Assembly: GCA_015488855.1 (NCBI GenBank)
Contig: WFMY01000070.1
Span: 1 to 30,244, forward strand
Source of the DNA: Helicobacteraceae bacterium
Lineage (GTDB): Bacteria; Campylobacterota; Campylobacteria; Campylobacterales; Sulfurimonadaceae
Direction: 5' to 3'
Length of the DNA: 30,244 nucleotides
The translations under genes were made by a program, and so were the position numbers. The notes beneath the pieces were generated by a model that did no database searches, was not told where the DNA came from, and worked only from the letters and a program-made list of their open reading frames with translations. This document shows positions 23,692-29,894 of the stretch, one piece after another. How positions within the stretch are numbered: the stretch's first letter is position 1; each line of letters begins with the position of its first letter.

Positions 23692-25122
23692 TTATCTTTC
23701 GTGAACTGGATTTTTTCCAGTACTTAAGAGATCTTTTACTAAGAATACGAAACCTAAGAAAGTAATCACACCCATTAGAAGTCTCCAATCCATAGCTTGA
23801 GCGAACCACACACCTTGTTGTCCATCAAAGTAACCAGCCCAAGTAGCACCCATTTGTGCGCGAGATACAAGAACTTGAACATAACCAGCGATTGTAAGCG
23901 CAATAGTCATACCCATAACACCACCAACTATCATACTCACTGCCCAGATAGAAGATTTTGTATGTTTAAGAATTTTAATACCATTTTTACCTTGAACGGC
24001 AATATACATCATACCGATAAGAATAGTTGCATAAGCACCAAAGAACGCTAAGTGTCCGTGAGCTGATGTAAACTGTGTACCGTGTGTATAAAGATTTACT
24101 TGTGGTAATGTGTGGAAAAATCCCCAGATACCAGCGCCTAAGAAGTTTCCAAATGCATTCATCCAAAACCATAAAAAAGCAGGTTTATTGTTTATAACTG
24201 ATACAGACTCACCAGAAGCATTTTGTTTTCCCTGTTGTTTTCCCCAGTCATACATAACATGGATAAACATAGCAACAAGTGGTAACGGCTCTAGCGCACT
24301 AAATAATGCTCCGATTTCCCACCAGTACTCAGGTGTACCAATCCAGAAATAGTGATGTCCAATACCGAGGATACCTGAACCAAAGAGCATTGCTACTTCA
24401 ATCCATAACCACATTTCAACAACTTTACGACTTGCACCAATCATAGTGATAAGACCATAAGCAGCAATCGCACCAACGAAAACTTCCCAAGTAGCCTCAA
24501 CCCATAAGTGGATTACCCACCACCACCAGTACTGATCCATAACGATACTATCTGTAAAGAACATACCAGCTAAGTATAAACCAGCAAATGCAATCATGTC
24601 AGCCATAAGAACCGTAACGATTCCAGAACGGTTACCTTTCATACCAGTTAACCAAAGATTTGCAACAAATCCAAGTGCAACTACTACGATACCCCAGTCA
24701 GCCCAACGAGGTGCTTCAATATATTCACGACCTTCATTAATAAACCAAATAGTAGTCTCAGTAGCAGGTCCAACTTGAACAAGTAGATAAACTAATACAA
24801 CAACAACAATTGCTGCAACAAAAATCCAGTAAAGTAATTTACCAATCTTAATACCAATAGTTTCAATTCCTGTCTCATCTGGTAAAAGATAATAAACAGA
24901 ACCAAACATTGCAAACACCATCCATACTACAAGAGCATTAATGTGAATCATTCTAGCAACATTAAAATCAACTACTTCAAATAGAAAACCTGGCATTACA
25001 TACTGAATAGCTGCAACTAAACCAAATAACAATTGTGCTCCAAAAAGAATCGCAGCAAAAGTAAAATACCATGTTGCTAATTGTTTTGATTCACTTCCTA
25101 TACCTGTGAATTTATTTGCCAT
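23692..25122 (-). CDS. norB: Nitric oxide reductase subunit B (cNOR)
   Basis: A 476-residue catalytic subunit with 12 membrane segments that reduces two NO to N2O. Metal ligands are in place: H60 and H357 for heme b, H355 for heme b3 (SAHGHLAFFG), and H205, H256, H257 with E209 for the non-heme iron (IHLWVEATWE; GIGHHYFW). The presence of E209 and the lack of a quinol-binding N-terminal extension mark the cytochrome c-dependent cNOR. It overlaps norC by 11 bases and has AAGGAG upstream of the ATG. Confidence 0.96.
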   Translation of the reverse strand: MANKFTGIGSESKQLATWYFTFAAILFGAQLLFGLVAAIQYVMPGFLFEVVDFNVARMIHINALVVWMVFAMFGSVYYLLPDETGIETIGIKIGKLLYWIFVAAIVVVVLVYLLVQVGPATETTIWFINEGREYIEAPRWADWGIVVVALGFVANLWLTGMKGNRSGIVTVLMADMIAFAGLYLAGMFFTDSIVMDQYWWWWVIHLWVEATWEVFVGAIAAYGLITMIGASRKVVEMWLWIEVAMLFGSGILGIGHHYFWIGTPEYWWEIGALFSALEPLPLVAMFIHVMYDWGKQQGKQNASGESVSVINNKPAFLWFWMNAFGNFLGAGIWGFFHTLPQVNLYTHGTQFTSAHGHLAFFGAYATILIGMMYIAVQGKNGIKILKHTKSSIWAVSMIVGGVMGMTIALTIAGYVQVLVSRAQMGATWAGYFDGQQGVWFAQAMDWRLLMGVITFLGFVFLVKDLLSTGKNPVHER

Positions 25123-25765
25123 TTACTGCTCCTTGCATGCGTCCAAAGTTTCTTGGGAAACCATTTGTATCGATTGATGACATATGTTTTAAGAAAGCAA
25201 CTAAACCCTTAGCTTCTTCTGCGGTAATACCAAGATTTGGCATCATACGAGAATGCGTAGGATAAGTTGATGGATGTTGTAAAAATTCAGCCATCGCTTC
25301 TTCTTTAGTACTTTTACCAGTCATAGCTTGCATAGTACCACCATCTTGCCATGCTGGATCCAACCAAGCTTTTGTTAAATCTGGAGCATAATATGCACCA
25401 TTACCAAGAAGTGTATGACAGTTCATACAGTTTTTTGCTTGAGAACCTAGTTTACCTAAGTGAAGTAAAGCACGAGCTTCTTTTTCTGAGTAATCATCTC
25501 TACCAAAAAACTTTTCTTTTTCCCCTATTACAGGAACTTCAAGACCACGCTTTGTGCTCATTTCATAACTGATTTTATAATTAATAACTGTAGGTCCTGG
25601 AACCCTTTTAGTTACACCACTTTGTAAATCTGCATCAGTACCCATTGAAATTTGACCCATTGTGTCAAATGTTAACCAAATAAGTAATACTGCTGCAAAT
25701 CCTGTAACCCACGCCGCTGATCTTTGCCAGAAACGATTGTCACTCCATACGGATTTATTTGCCAT
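25112..25765 (-). CDS. norC: Nitric oxide reductase subunit C (cytochrome c)
   Basis: A 217-residue membrane-anchored cytochrome c that feeds electrons to NorB. One N-terminal membrane helix (about 13-32) is followed by a periplasmic domain with C113-M-N-C-H117, LLGNGAYYAPDLTKAW and a methionine-bearing HSRMMPNLG segment. This is larger than the common 150 residues because of a longer region between helix and heme. ATG at 25765 is chosen because AGGAGG lies five bases before it; the upstream TTG at 25780 would place that site inside the gene. Confidence 0.95.
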   Translation of the reverse strand: MANKSVWSDNRFWQRSAAWVTGFAAVLLIWLTFDTMGQISMGTDADLQSGVTKRVPGPTVINYKISYEMSTKRGLEVPVIGEKEKFFGRDDYSEKEARALLHLGKLGSQAKNCMNCHTLLGNGAYYAPDLTKAWLDPAWQDGGTMQAMTGKSTKEEAMAEFLQHPSTYPTHSRMMPNLGITAEEAKGLVAFLKHMSSIDTNGFPRNFGRMQGAVNGK

Positions 25766-25776
25766 GTGCCCTCCTA

Positions 25777-26103
25777 TCAATGTTCATTTTGTTGATGAAC
25801 TTGATCTTGCATATAATAAACTGCATGTGGGAGTAATAAAATTCCAACTGCAGCAACTACTAAAGCTTTTGCTGTAAAATCACCTACATGCATTAGACTT
25901 CCCATCAAATACAAACAATAAGCTGTCAACATCCAAAAAACATATCCTAAAGGCATAGTCCATTTGTTTATTAACTTCACTTTTACTGCTGTATATATAC
26001 CAACATACAATCCTCCAAATACTAATACAAGAGCAGAGGAAACAAAAATAGGTAAAAAATCATCTAACGCTATCTCAGGTCTTATCATTACTGGATCAAC
26101 CAT
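25777..26103 (-). CDS. Small membrane protein leading the nor operon
   Basis: A 108-residue protein with three predicted membrane segments (about residues 17-40, 49-70 and 77-97) and a short hydrophilic tail (QDQVHQQNEH). It is the first gene of the nor-nirS unit, with AAAGGA upstream, 11 bp before norC. I do not recognise the family. Histidines at the membrane edges (GSLMHVGDF, LLPHAVYY) could bind metal or heme. A NO reductase assembly factor or extra subunit is the likeliest role, from position only. Confidence 0.8.
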   Translation of the reverse strand: MVDPVMIRPEIALDDFLPIFVSSALVLVFGGLYVGIYTAVKVKLINKWTMPLGYVFWMLTAYCLYLMGSLMHVGDFTAKALVVAAVGILLLPHAVYYMQDQVHQQNEH

Positions 26104-26145
26104 TATATTTCCTTTGTTTATATTATCATTTTTAGACTCGTTTGT

Positions 26146-26187
26146 AGTTTATAGTGATTTTGCTTTAAAATAGTTGATTTATATCAA
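26146..26187 (-). promoter_or_regulatory. FNR/DNR-type promoter of the nor-nirS unit
   Basis: The perfect box TTGATTTATATCAA (26174-26187) is identical to the one at 15348. The -10-like TAAACT at 26146-26151 on the minus strand lies 32 bp away centre to centre; an overlapping TATAAA is two bases closer. The predicted start is near 26139, leaving a 35-base leader before the first ATG. Confidence 0.75.
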
Positions 26188-26277
26188 TTTGTCAGTTTAA
26201 TTTTTATTTTAAGGAAATATTAATTTTCAATGTAACCTTTTGAAACAATACTCAATTTCATCCCAATAATTGGTAAC

Positions 26278-26297
26278 ATTGTCATAATTATGTCAAT
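26278..26297. repeat. Near-perfect 20-bp inverted repeat upstream of the nor promoter
   Basis: ATTGTCATAATTATGTCAAT is symmetric at 18 of 20 positions. It lies between the end of a 62-residue ORF and the nor promoter, about 100 bp upstream of the FNR-type box. It may be a second operator acting on nor, or a chance AT-rich palindrome. Confidence 0.35.
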
Positions 26298-26314
26298 AAC
26301 TTTGACTTTAAAGT

Positions 26315-26503
26315 TTAGGCGTAAAAGAGTATTGAAGAGAGGGAGACAGTTACTATCAATGTTGTACTCACCATTATATATCGTTTTTGAGATTCACTTA
26401 CATTATATCTGTTTTCAAAAAATTCACCTAATTTTATCGCAGGATATACTGTAAAAAGAAGCATTGGGAAGCACATAACTAAGATAATTATAAAATCAGG
26501 CAT
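26315..26503 (-). CDS. Small two-span membrane protein, family unknown
   Basis: A 62-residue ORF with two hydrophobic segments (about 3-24 and 43-61) split by a hydrophilic loop (GEFFENRYNVSESQKRY). The start has only a weak binding site (AAAGAATAAAG). It lies alone between the nor promoter and a divergent lipoprotein gene. The FNR-type box at 26521 sits 18 bases from its ATG, too close to drive it. Amino-acid composition looks like a real membrane protein, but it could be non-coding. Confidence 0.5.
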   Translation of the reverse strand: MPDFIIILVMCFPMLLFTVYPAIKLGEFFENRYNVSESQKRYIMVSTTLIVTVSLSSILFYA

Positions 26504-26520
26504 CTTTATTCTTTATATTT

Positions 26521-26562
26521 TTGATTCATATCAATTTGTTTTAATATAGATTATTATATCAT
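26521..26562 (+). promoter_or_regulatory. FNR/DNR-type promoter of the lipoprotein gene
   Basis: Box TTGATTCATATCAA (26521-26534) has perfect arms, and TATCAT at 26557-26562 lies 32 bp away centre to centre. The transcript would start near 26569, 19 bases before the ATG at 26588. Confidence 0.75.
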
Positions 26563-26587
26563 AACTTTCAAAATTAAGGAATACAAA

Positions 26588-26950
26588 ATGAAAAAGATAC
26601 TCTCTCTAACACTTATGTCCTCAGTTGCTTTAATGCTCATAACAGGTTGTGGTGGGTCAAAACCTACAGTGAAAGATCCAAGTGTTAATGAAAATGCACT
26701 TTACATAAAAACTTACAACAATAAAAAAATTGCAAAAGCCATTCATGAAGCTGCTAAAAAAGCAGGATGGAGGATAACAAACTTTAAATCAAATGCTCTT
26801 ATAGCTGAAAAATTTGATGGTGATACTGCATATGCTACAATAGTTCAATTTCATGATGGACATATTGAATTTGATAATGAAGAGGGAACCTCAGATAGTG
26901 ATATTGATGACTTAAGAGATGCTATACAAGAGACACTAGAAGAAGACTAA
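26588..26950 (+). CDS. Small lipoprotein of the predicted FNR/DNR regulon
   Basis: A 120-residue protein with a type II signal peptide ending in the lipobox LITG-C (residues 17-21). A compact alpha/beta domain (about 40-105) follows, with YIKTYNNKKIAKAIHEAAKKAGWRI, KSNALIAEKF and YATIVQFHDGHIEFDN. It ends in an acidic tail (SDSDIDDLRDAIQETLEED). I do not recognise a named family, but the fold pattern resembles small exported lipoproteins of proteobacteria. AAGGA precedes the ATG. Its promoter has a class II FNR-type box, so it is probably induced with denitrification. Only one base separates its stop from the opposite gene ending at 26952. Confidence 0.8.
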   Translation: MKKILSLTLMSSVALMLITGCGGSKPTVKDPSVNENALYIKTYNNKKIAKAIHEAAKKAGWRITNFKSNALIAEKFDGDTAYATIVQFHDGHIEFDNEEGTSDSDIDDLRDAIQETLEED

Positions 26951-26951
26951 A

Positions 26952-27344
26952 CTACTTACATTCCAAAAGATGGGCTTCTAGCCTATCGGCATTAATATCC
27001 CCAAAAAGAGCATCACACAAAAACAGATTATTTTCATTTATGAAAAAAAGTGTTGGATACTCTACTGTAAATAATGATTCTATAGGGTAAGATATTTTTT
27101 GATCTTTTGTGATCAACACAGCTATATACTGCTCATCTATCTTATCTATGTACTTTTGATTCATAAAAGTATTCATAATTATTTTTCTATTGGTCTCTTT
27201 ATCTTTTGGATCTATTAAAAGCACCATAAGATTTTTAGATTCTTTAAGAGCTTGGCTGTGCGCTTGATCATAATTTGATTGCCAATGGACACTCTTTGCA
27301 TTGAGGTTTAGTAAAATTGCTAAGGCAAAAAGAATCCCTTTCAT
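26952..27344 (-). CDS. Exported thioredoxin-fold protein lacking the CxxC motif
   Basis: A 130-residue protein with a short signal peptide (MKGILFALAILLNLNA). The order of elements is that of a thioredoxin fold: HSQALKESKNLMVLLIDPKDKE, IAVLITKDQK and the cis-proline strand EYPTLFFINENN. The position where CxxC normally follows the first strand reads DPKDKET, so no redox-active pair is present. One cysteine lies in LFLCDALFG and one near the C-terminus. It is the last gene of the nirDL unit. Cofactor or metal chaperoning is possible; redox chemistry by the usual route is not. Confidence 0.75.
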   Translation of the reverse strand: MKGILFALAILLNLNAKSVHWQSNYDQAHSQALKESKNLMVLLIDPKDKETNRKIIMNTFMNQKYIDKIDEQYIAVLITKDQKISYPIESLFTVEYPTLFFINENNLFLCDALFGDINADRLEAHLLECK

Positions 27345-27348
27345 GGTT

Positions 27349-27642
27349 CTATTTTTTCGGAGAATTTATCTGATAACTTTGCATAATGCCAAGCATCTCA
27401 TAAACTGAGATTTCACTACCAGCATCCTTGATAAGAGCATCTGTATTTGCAAATTTTCCTTGTATCTCTTTTATCTTTTTATAGCCACTAGGCTTTATCT
27501 CACTCATTGCAATATTAATACCTGCTGCCCACATCAAAATAAGCATCAACCAAACTGTTTTTTTTGCTCCAGCATAGACGCCAAGGAAATGAAAAGCCAC
27601 ACTTAATAAAACTGCTGCTACCAATACTATTGTTAAACTCAT
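27349..27642 (-). CDS. Small membrane protein of the nirDL unit (97 residues)
   Basis: Two hydrophobic segments (about 2-24 and 28-46) are followed by a soluble tail (about 47-97: EIKPSGYKKIKEIQGKF, ISVYEMLGIMQSYQI). No family recognised. Its start overlaps the stop of the 54-residue ORF by four bases (ATGA), and only four bases separate it from the thioredoxin-fold gene. The tight packing argues for a shared role with its neighbours. Confidence 0.75.
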   Translation of the reverse strand: MSLTIVLVAAVLLSVAFHFLGVYAGAKKTVWLMLILMWAAGINIAMSEIKPSGYKKIKEIQGKFANTDALIKDAGSEISVYEMLGIMQSYQINSPKK

Positions 27643-27803
27643 TTGTTTAATACCTCTCCTCTTGGTGTCATCTCTTGATCGCCAATGTCATCTATCATTT
27701 TTTGACCAAATTCCATCACTCCCAATGTTCCTAAAAGCATTAATAAAGAAACCAATACCAATAAAATCAAGGCAACAGAATAACGCTTTAAGATTTCAAT
27801 CAT
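27639..27803 (-). CDS. 54-residue single-span membrane protein of the nirDL unit
   Basis: A short gene that overlaps both neighbours by four bases (ATGA at each end), leaving no doubt about its frame. The protein starts MIEILKRYSV, has one strongly hydrophobic span (about 9-30, VALILLVLVSLLMLLGTLGV) and a charged tail (EFGQKMIDDIGDQEMTPRGEVLNK). There is no independent binding site, so translation is probably coupled to the upstream gene. Function unknown. Confidence 0.8.
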   Translation of the reverse strand: MIEILKRYSVALILLVLVSLLMLLGTLGVMEFGQKMIDDIGDQEMTPRGEVLNK

Positions 27804-28183
27804 TGCGGTACAATTCCATCAAACTCTATACACCTTGAAGTATGGAAGGCTCTTGTATAATCATCATTTTTAAAAAGATCTCCCTCGAGTCTCCAGCCCA
27901 TCTTTTTTGAAAGTAAAACTGATCTTGAGATGGTACGACGCATCTTATTTTCACAAATAATAGTTTCTCCAGCATTAAATAGCTTTTTAACACCTTGCAT
28001 TCTCGCTGTAGTCATACTATAATGGATTGATATTAAAATGGCAACAAATCCACCAACTATTAACATTCCTCTCTTAAAAGCAACCTTAGGCATAAAATCT
28101 CTCGTTGTTACAAAAGCGGTTACACTAAGTAAAAATGCTCCAATGACTAAATATACTACTTCTAATTCTAAAAAAAGATCCAT
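27800..28183 (-). CDS. Membrane protein directly after nirDL (127 residues)
   Basis: Two or three hydrophobic segments (about 6-24 and 39-58) precede a soluble domain (about 65-127) with two cysteines (TIICENKMRR; HTSRCIEFDG) and a pattern SRSVLLSKKMGWRLEGDLFKNDDYTRAFHTSRC. No named family is recognised. Its ATG overlaps the nirDL stop by one base (TAATG). The cysteines and histidine might bind heme or metal, but there is no CxxCH. Confidence 0.75.
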   Translation of the reverse strand: MDLFLELEVVYLVIGAFLLSVTAFVTTRDFMPKVAFKRGMLIVGGFVAILISIHYSMTTARMQGVKKLFNAGETIICENKMRRTISRSVLLSKKMGWRLEGDLFKNDDYTRAFHTSRCIEFDGIVPQ

Positions 28184-29193
28184 TACGCTACCTCACTACT
28201 ATATTTATCTTCCCACTCGCTAAATGCTGGTGTGAAGTATTCTATCCTTACTTTTTTGAACTCTCTTGAGCTATAGAGTGGCATATGACTTTTAGAGTCT
28301 ATCTCCTTGGCCATATCCGCTATTATACCATTTGTTTCTTCCGTTGTTTTACCATGAACCATCGTAAACAAGTTATAAGGCCAGTTTTCATATTTTGGTC
28401 GTAGGTAACAATGGCTCACGGCACTAAATGATGCAGCATTTGCACCAATAGCCTCCCCTTTTTCACCTTCATCTACATCCCAAACCACCATAGCATTCGC
28501 ATTAAACCCTGCTTTGCGATGATTGAGGATAGATGCAAATCTTCTCATAACACCTGCCACTTGTAACTCACTAAGTATCGCAAAGAATTTATCATAAGTG
28601 ATATCAAGTTTATCAATAATCTTTTTAAAAGGCTCACTTACTATATCTATGTCATATTGTGCCATGCGTACTACCTTATGATGAAGCTCTGTCATCTCTA
28701 TATCTGTATGTGCTATCTTTTTTACTTTTTCTTTTTTATCATCTTTTCCAGTAGTATTTAATTTTACATTGATTTTAAAAAGCTTAAGAGTTGGAAGCAT
28801 GATATAGTCCTGTGCATCTGTAAGTTTTGATAATAGGGTTACTGTTTTTTCTAAACCCAATTTTGAATCAGGTGCTACAGCCATTGTAAACCAGATGTTA
28901 AAATCATGATTTCTTTCATAATTATGAGATATTCCAGGATGAGAATTTAAAATCTTAACAGCAGCATTGATTTGTTCTGGTTGTATCTTAAAAGCGACTA
29001 ATGATGATTTATAGCCCAATCGTTTTGTATCAAAGATAGCCGAAGTTTGACGGATAATATTTTCTTTTTTTTGCTCTTGAAGAATCTTGAGTACCTCATC
29101 TTCACTTATGTCTAACTCCTTTGCTATTACCTCAAATGGCTTAGCTACTAAAGGAAACTTCTTTTGGATTCTTGATAATATTTCATCTTTCAT
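28183..29193 (-). CDS. nirDL: Fused siroheme decarboxylase NirDL (AhbA/AhbB-type)
   Basis: A 336-residue cytoplasmic enzyme made of two Lrp/AsnC-like modules (about 1-150 and 165-330). It removes two acetate carboxyls from siroheme to give 12,18-didecarboxysiroheme. The first module has GISHNYERNHDFNIWFTMAV and the second SHCYLRPKYENWPYNLFTMVHG, the paired signatures of NirD/AhbA and NirL/AhbB type halves. Many bacteria carry these as separate genes (nirD, L, G, H); here two are fused. Despite the helix-turn-helix look it is an enzyme, not a DNA-binding regulator. It is the first gene of a five-gene minus-strand unit, divergent from the siroheme synthase. Confidence 0.93.
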   Translation of the reverse strand: MKDEILSRIQKKFPLVAKPFEVIAKELDISEDEVLKILQEQKKENIIRQTSAIFDTKRLGYKSSLVAFKIQPEQINAAVKILNSHPGISHNYERNHDFNIWFTMAVAPDSKLGLEKTVTLLSKLTDAQDYIMLPTLKLFKINVKLNTTGKDDKKEKVKKIAHTDIEMTELHHKVVRMAQYDIDIVSEPFKKIIDKLDITYDKFFAILSELQVAGVMRRFASILNHRKAGFNANAMVVWDVDEGEKGEAIGANAASFSAVSHCYLRPKYENWPYNLFTMVHGKTTEETNGIIADMAKEIDSKSHMPLYSSREFKKVRIEYFTPAFSEWEDKYSSEVA

Positions 29194-29229
29194 TTTCTTC
29201 TCTTTTATAATATTTTTTTAATTTTAAAG

Positions 29230-29299
29230 ATTGTAGTAGATTTTATATTAAATCCTTTTGATATGTGTCAATAGATGTGCATTTTAGCTTAGATATGAT
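29230..29299. promoter_or_regulatory. Shared FNR/DNR-type box for divergent nirDL and siroheme units
   Basis: One box, TTGATATGTGTCAA (29258-29271), lies between divergent operons. On the minus strand TACAAT (29230-29235) and on the plus strand TATGAT (29294-29299) are each exactly 32 bp from its dyad centre, so a single dimer could activate both. Predicted starts are near 29223 (minus) and 29306 (plus). One arm has GTCAA in place of ATCAA. Confidence 0.75.
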
Positions 29300-29327
29300 A
29301 CCATTTCGCTTTACGCAAAGGACAAAG

Positions 29328-29894
29328 ATGGCTTACTTTCCAGCTTTTATTAAACTTGACAATAAAAAAATACTTATAGTTGGTGGTGGTGCTATTGCCC
29401 AAGAAAAGCTAGAGCATCTCCTTGATTTTACAACAGATATTGAGCTTATCTCTGTAGAGTATTTGCCAAAGATGCTTAGCATCATAAAAGCAAACAACCT
29501 CTCTTACAAAAAGCGTCCATATAAGCAAGGTGACATAAGAGACTATGCTGTCGTTATTGTAGCAGTAGATGATATACCACTCCAAGGGGAGATATTTACT
29601 GAGTCAAAAGAGTATAATTGTTTATGTAATTCGGTTGATTCTGTAGATTATTGCGATTTTATCTTTCCATCTTACATAAAAAAAGATGATTTAACCATAG
29701 CGGTCTCCACTTCAGGAGCATCACCAGCTATGGCAAAAAGAATTAGAATGTTCCTAGAAGATGCTATCCCTGAGAGCATCGGAGTATTTTTACAAGAGAT
29801 GAAAGAGCTAAGAAAAACTTTACCAAAAGGTAAAGAGCGAATGAAAATGCTTGATGAAAAAGCAAAAAATTATATAAAACAATGGAGAAAATAG
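29328..29894 (+). CDS. Precorrin-2 dehydrogenase / sirohydrochlorin ferrochelatase (CysG-N type)
   Basis: A 188-residue cytoplasmic enzyme that oxidises precorrin-2 and inserts iron to make siroheme. The Rossmann motif is KKILIVGGGAIAQEKLEHLL, followed by CNSVDSVDYCDFIFPSYIKKDDLTIAVSTSGASPAMAKRIR, the hallmark of CysG-N/Met8. It matches CysG without its SUMT half, which is encoded by the gene at 18367-19101. ATG at 29328 (MAYFPAFIKL) follows AAAGGA; an in-frame extension upstream to 29265 would overlap the promoter. It supplies siroheme to NirDL, whose gene leaves the same intergenic region in the other direction. Confidence 0.93.
   Translation: MAYFPAFIKLDNKKILIVGGGAIAQEKLEHLLDFTTDIELISVEYLPKMLSIIKANNLSYKKRPYKQGDIRDYAVVIVAVDDIPLQGEIFTESKEYNCLCNSVDSVDYCDFIFPSYIKKDDLTIAVSTSGASPAMAKRIRMFLEDAIPESIGVFLQEMKELRKTLPKGKERMKMLDEKAKNYIKQWRK

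Noticed and set aside
26493..26534. Box at 26521 acting leftward on the 62-residue ORF
   Set aside because: No -10-like hexamer at the required distance, and the predicted start would lie inside the ORF.
28183..29193. NirDL as a Lrp/AsnC transcription regulator
   Set aside because: Both modules carry the siroheme decarboxylase signatures (HNYERNHDFNIWF; SHCYLRPKYENWPYNLFTM) and the gene context is heme d1 synthesis.
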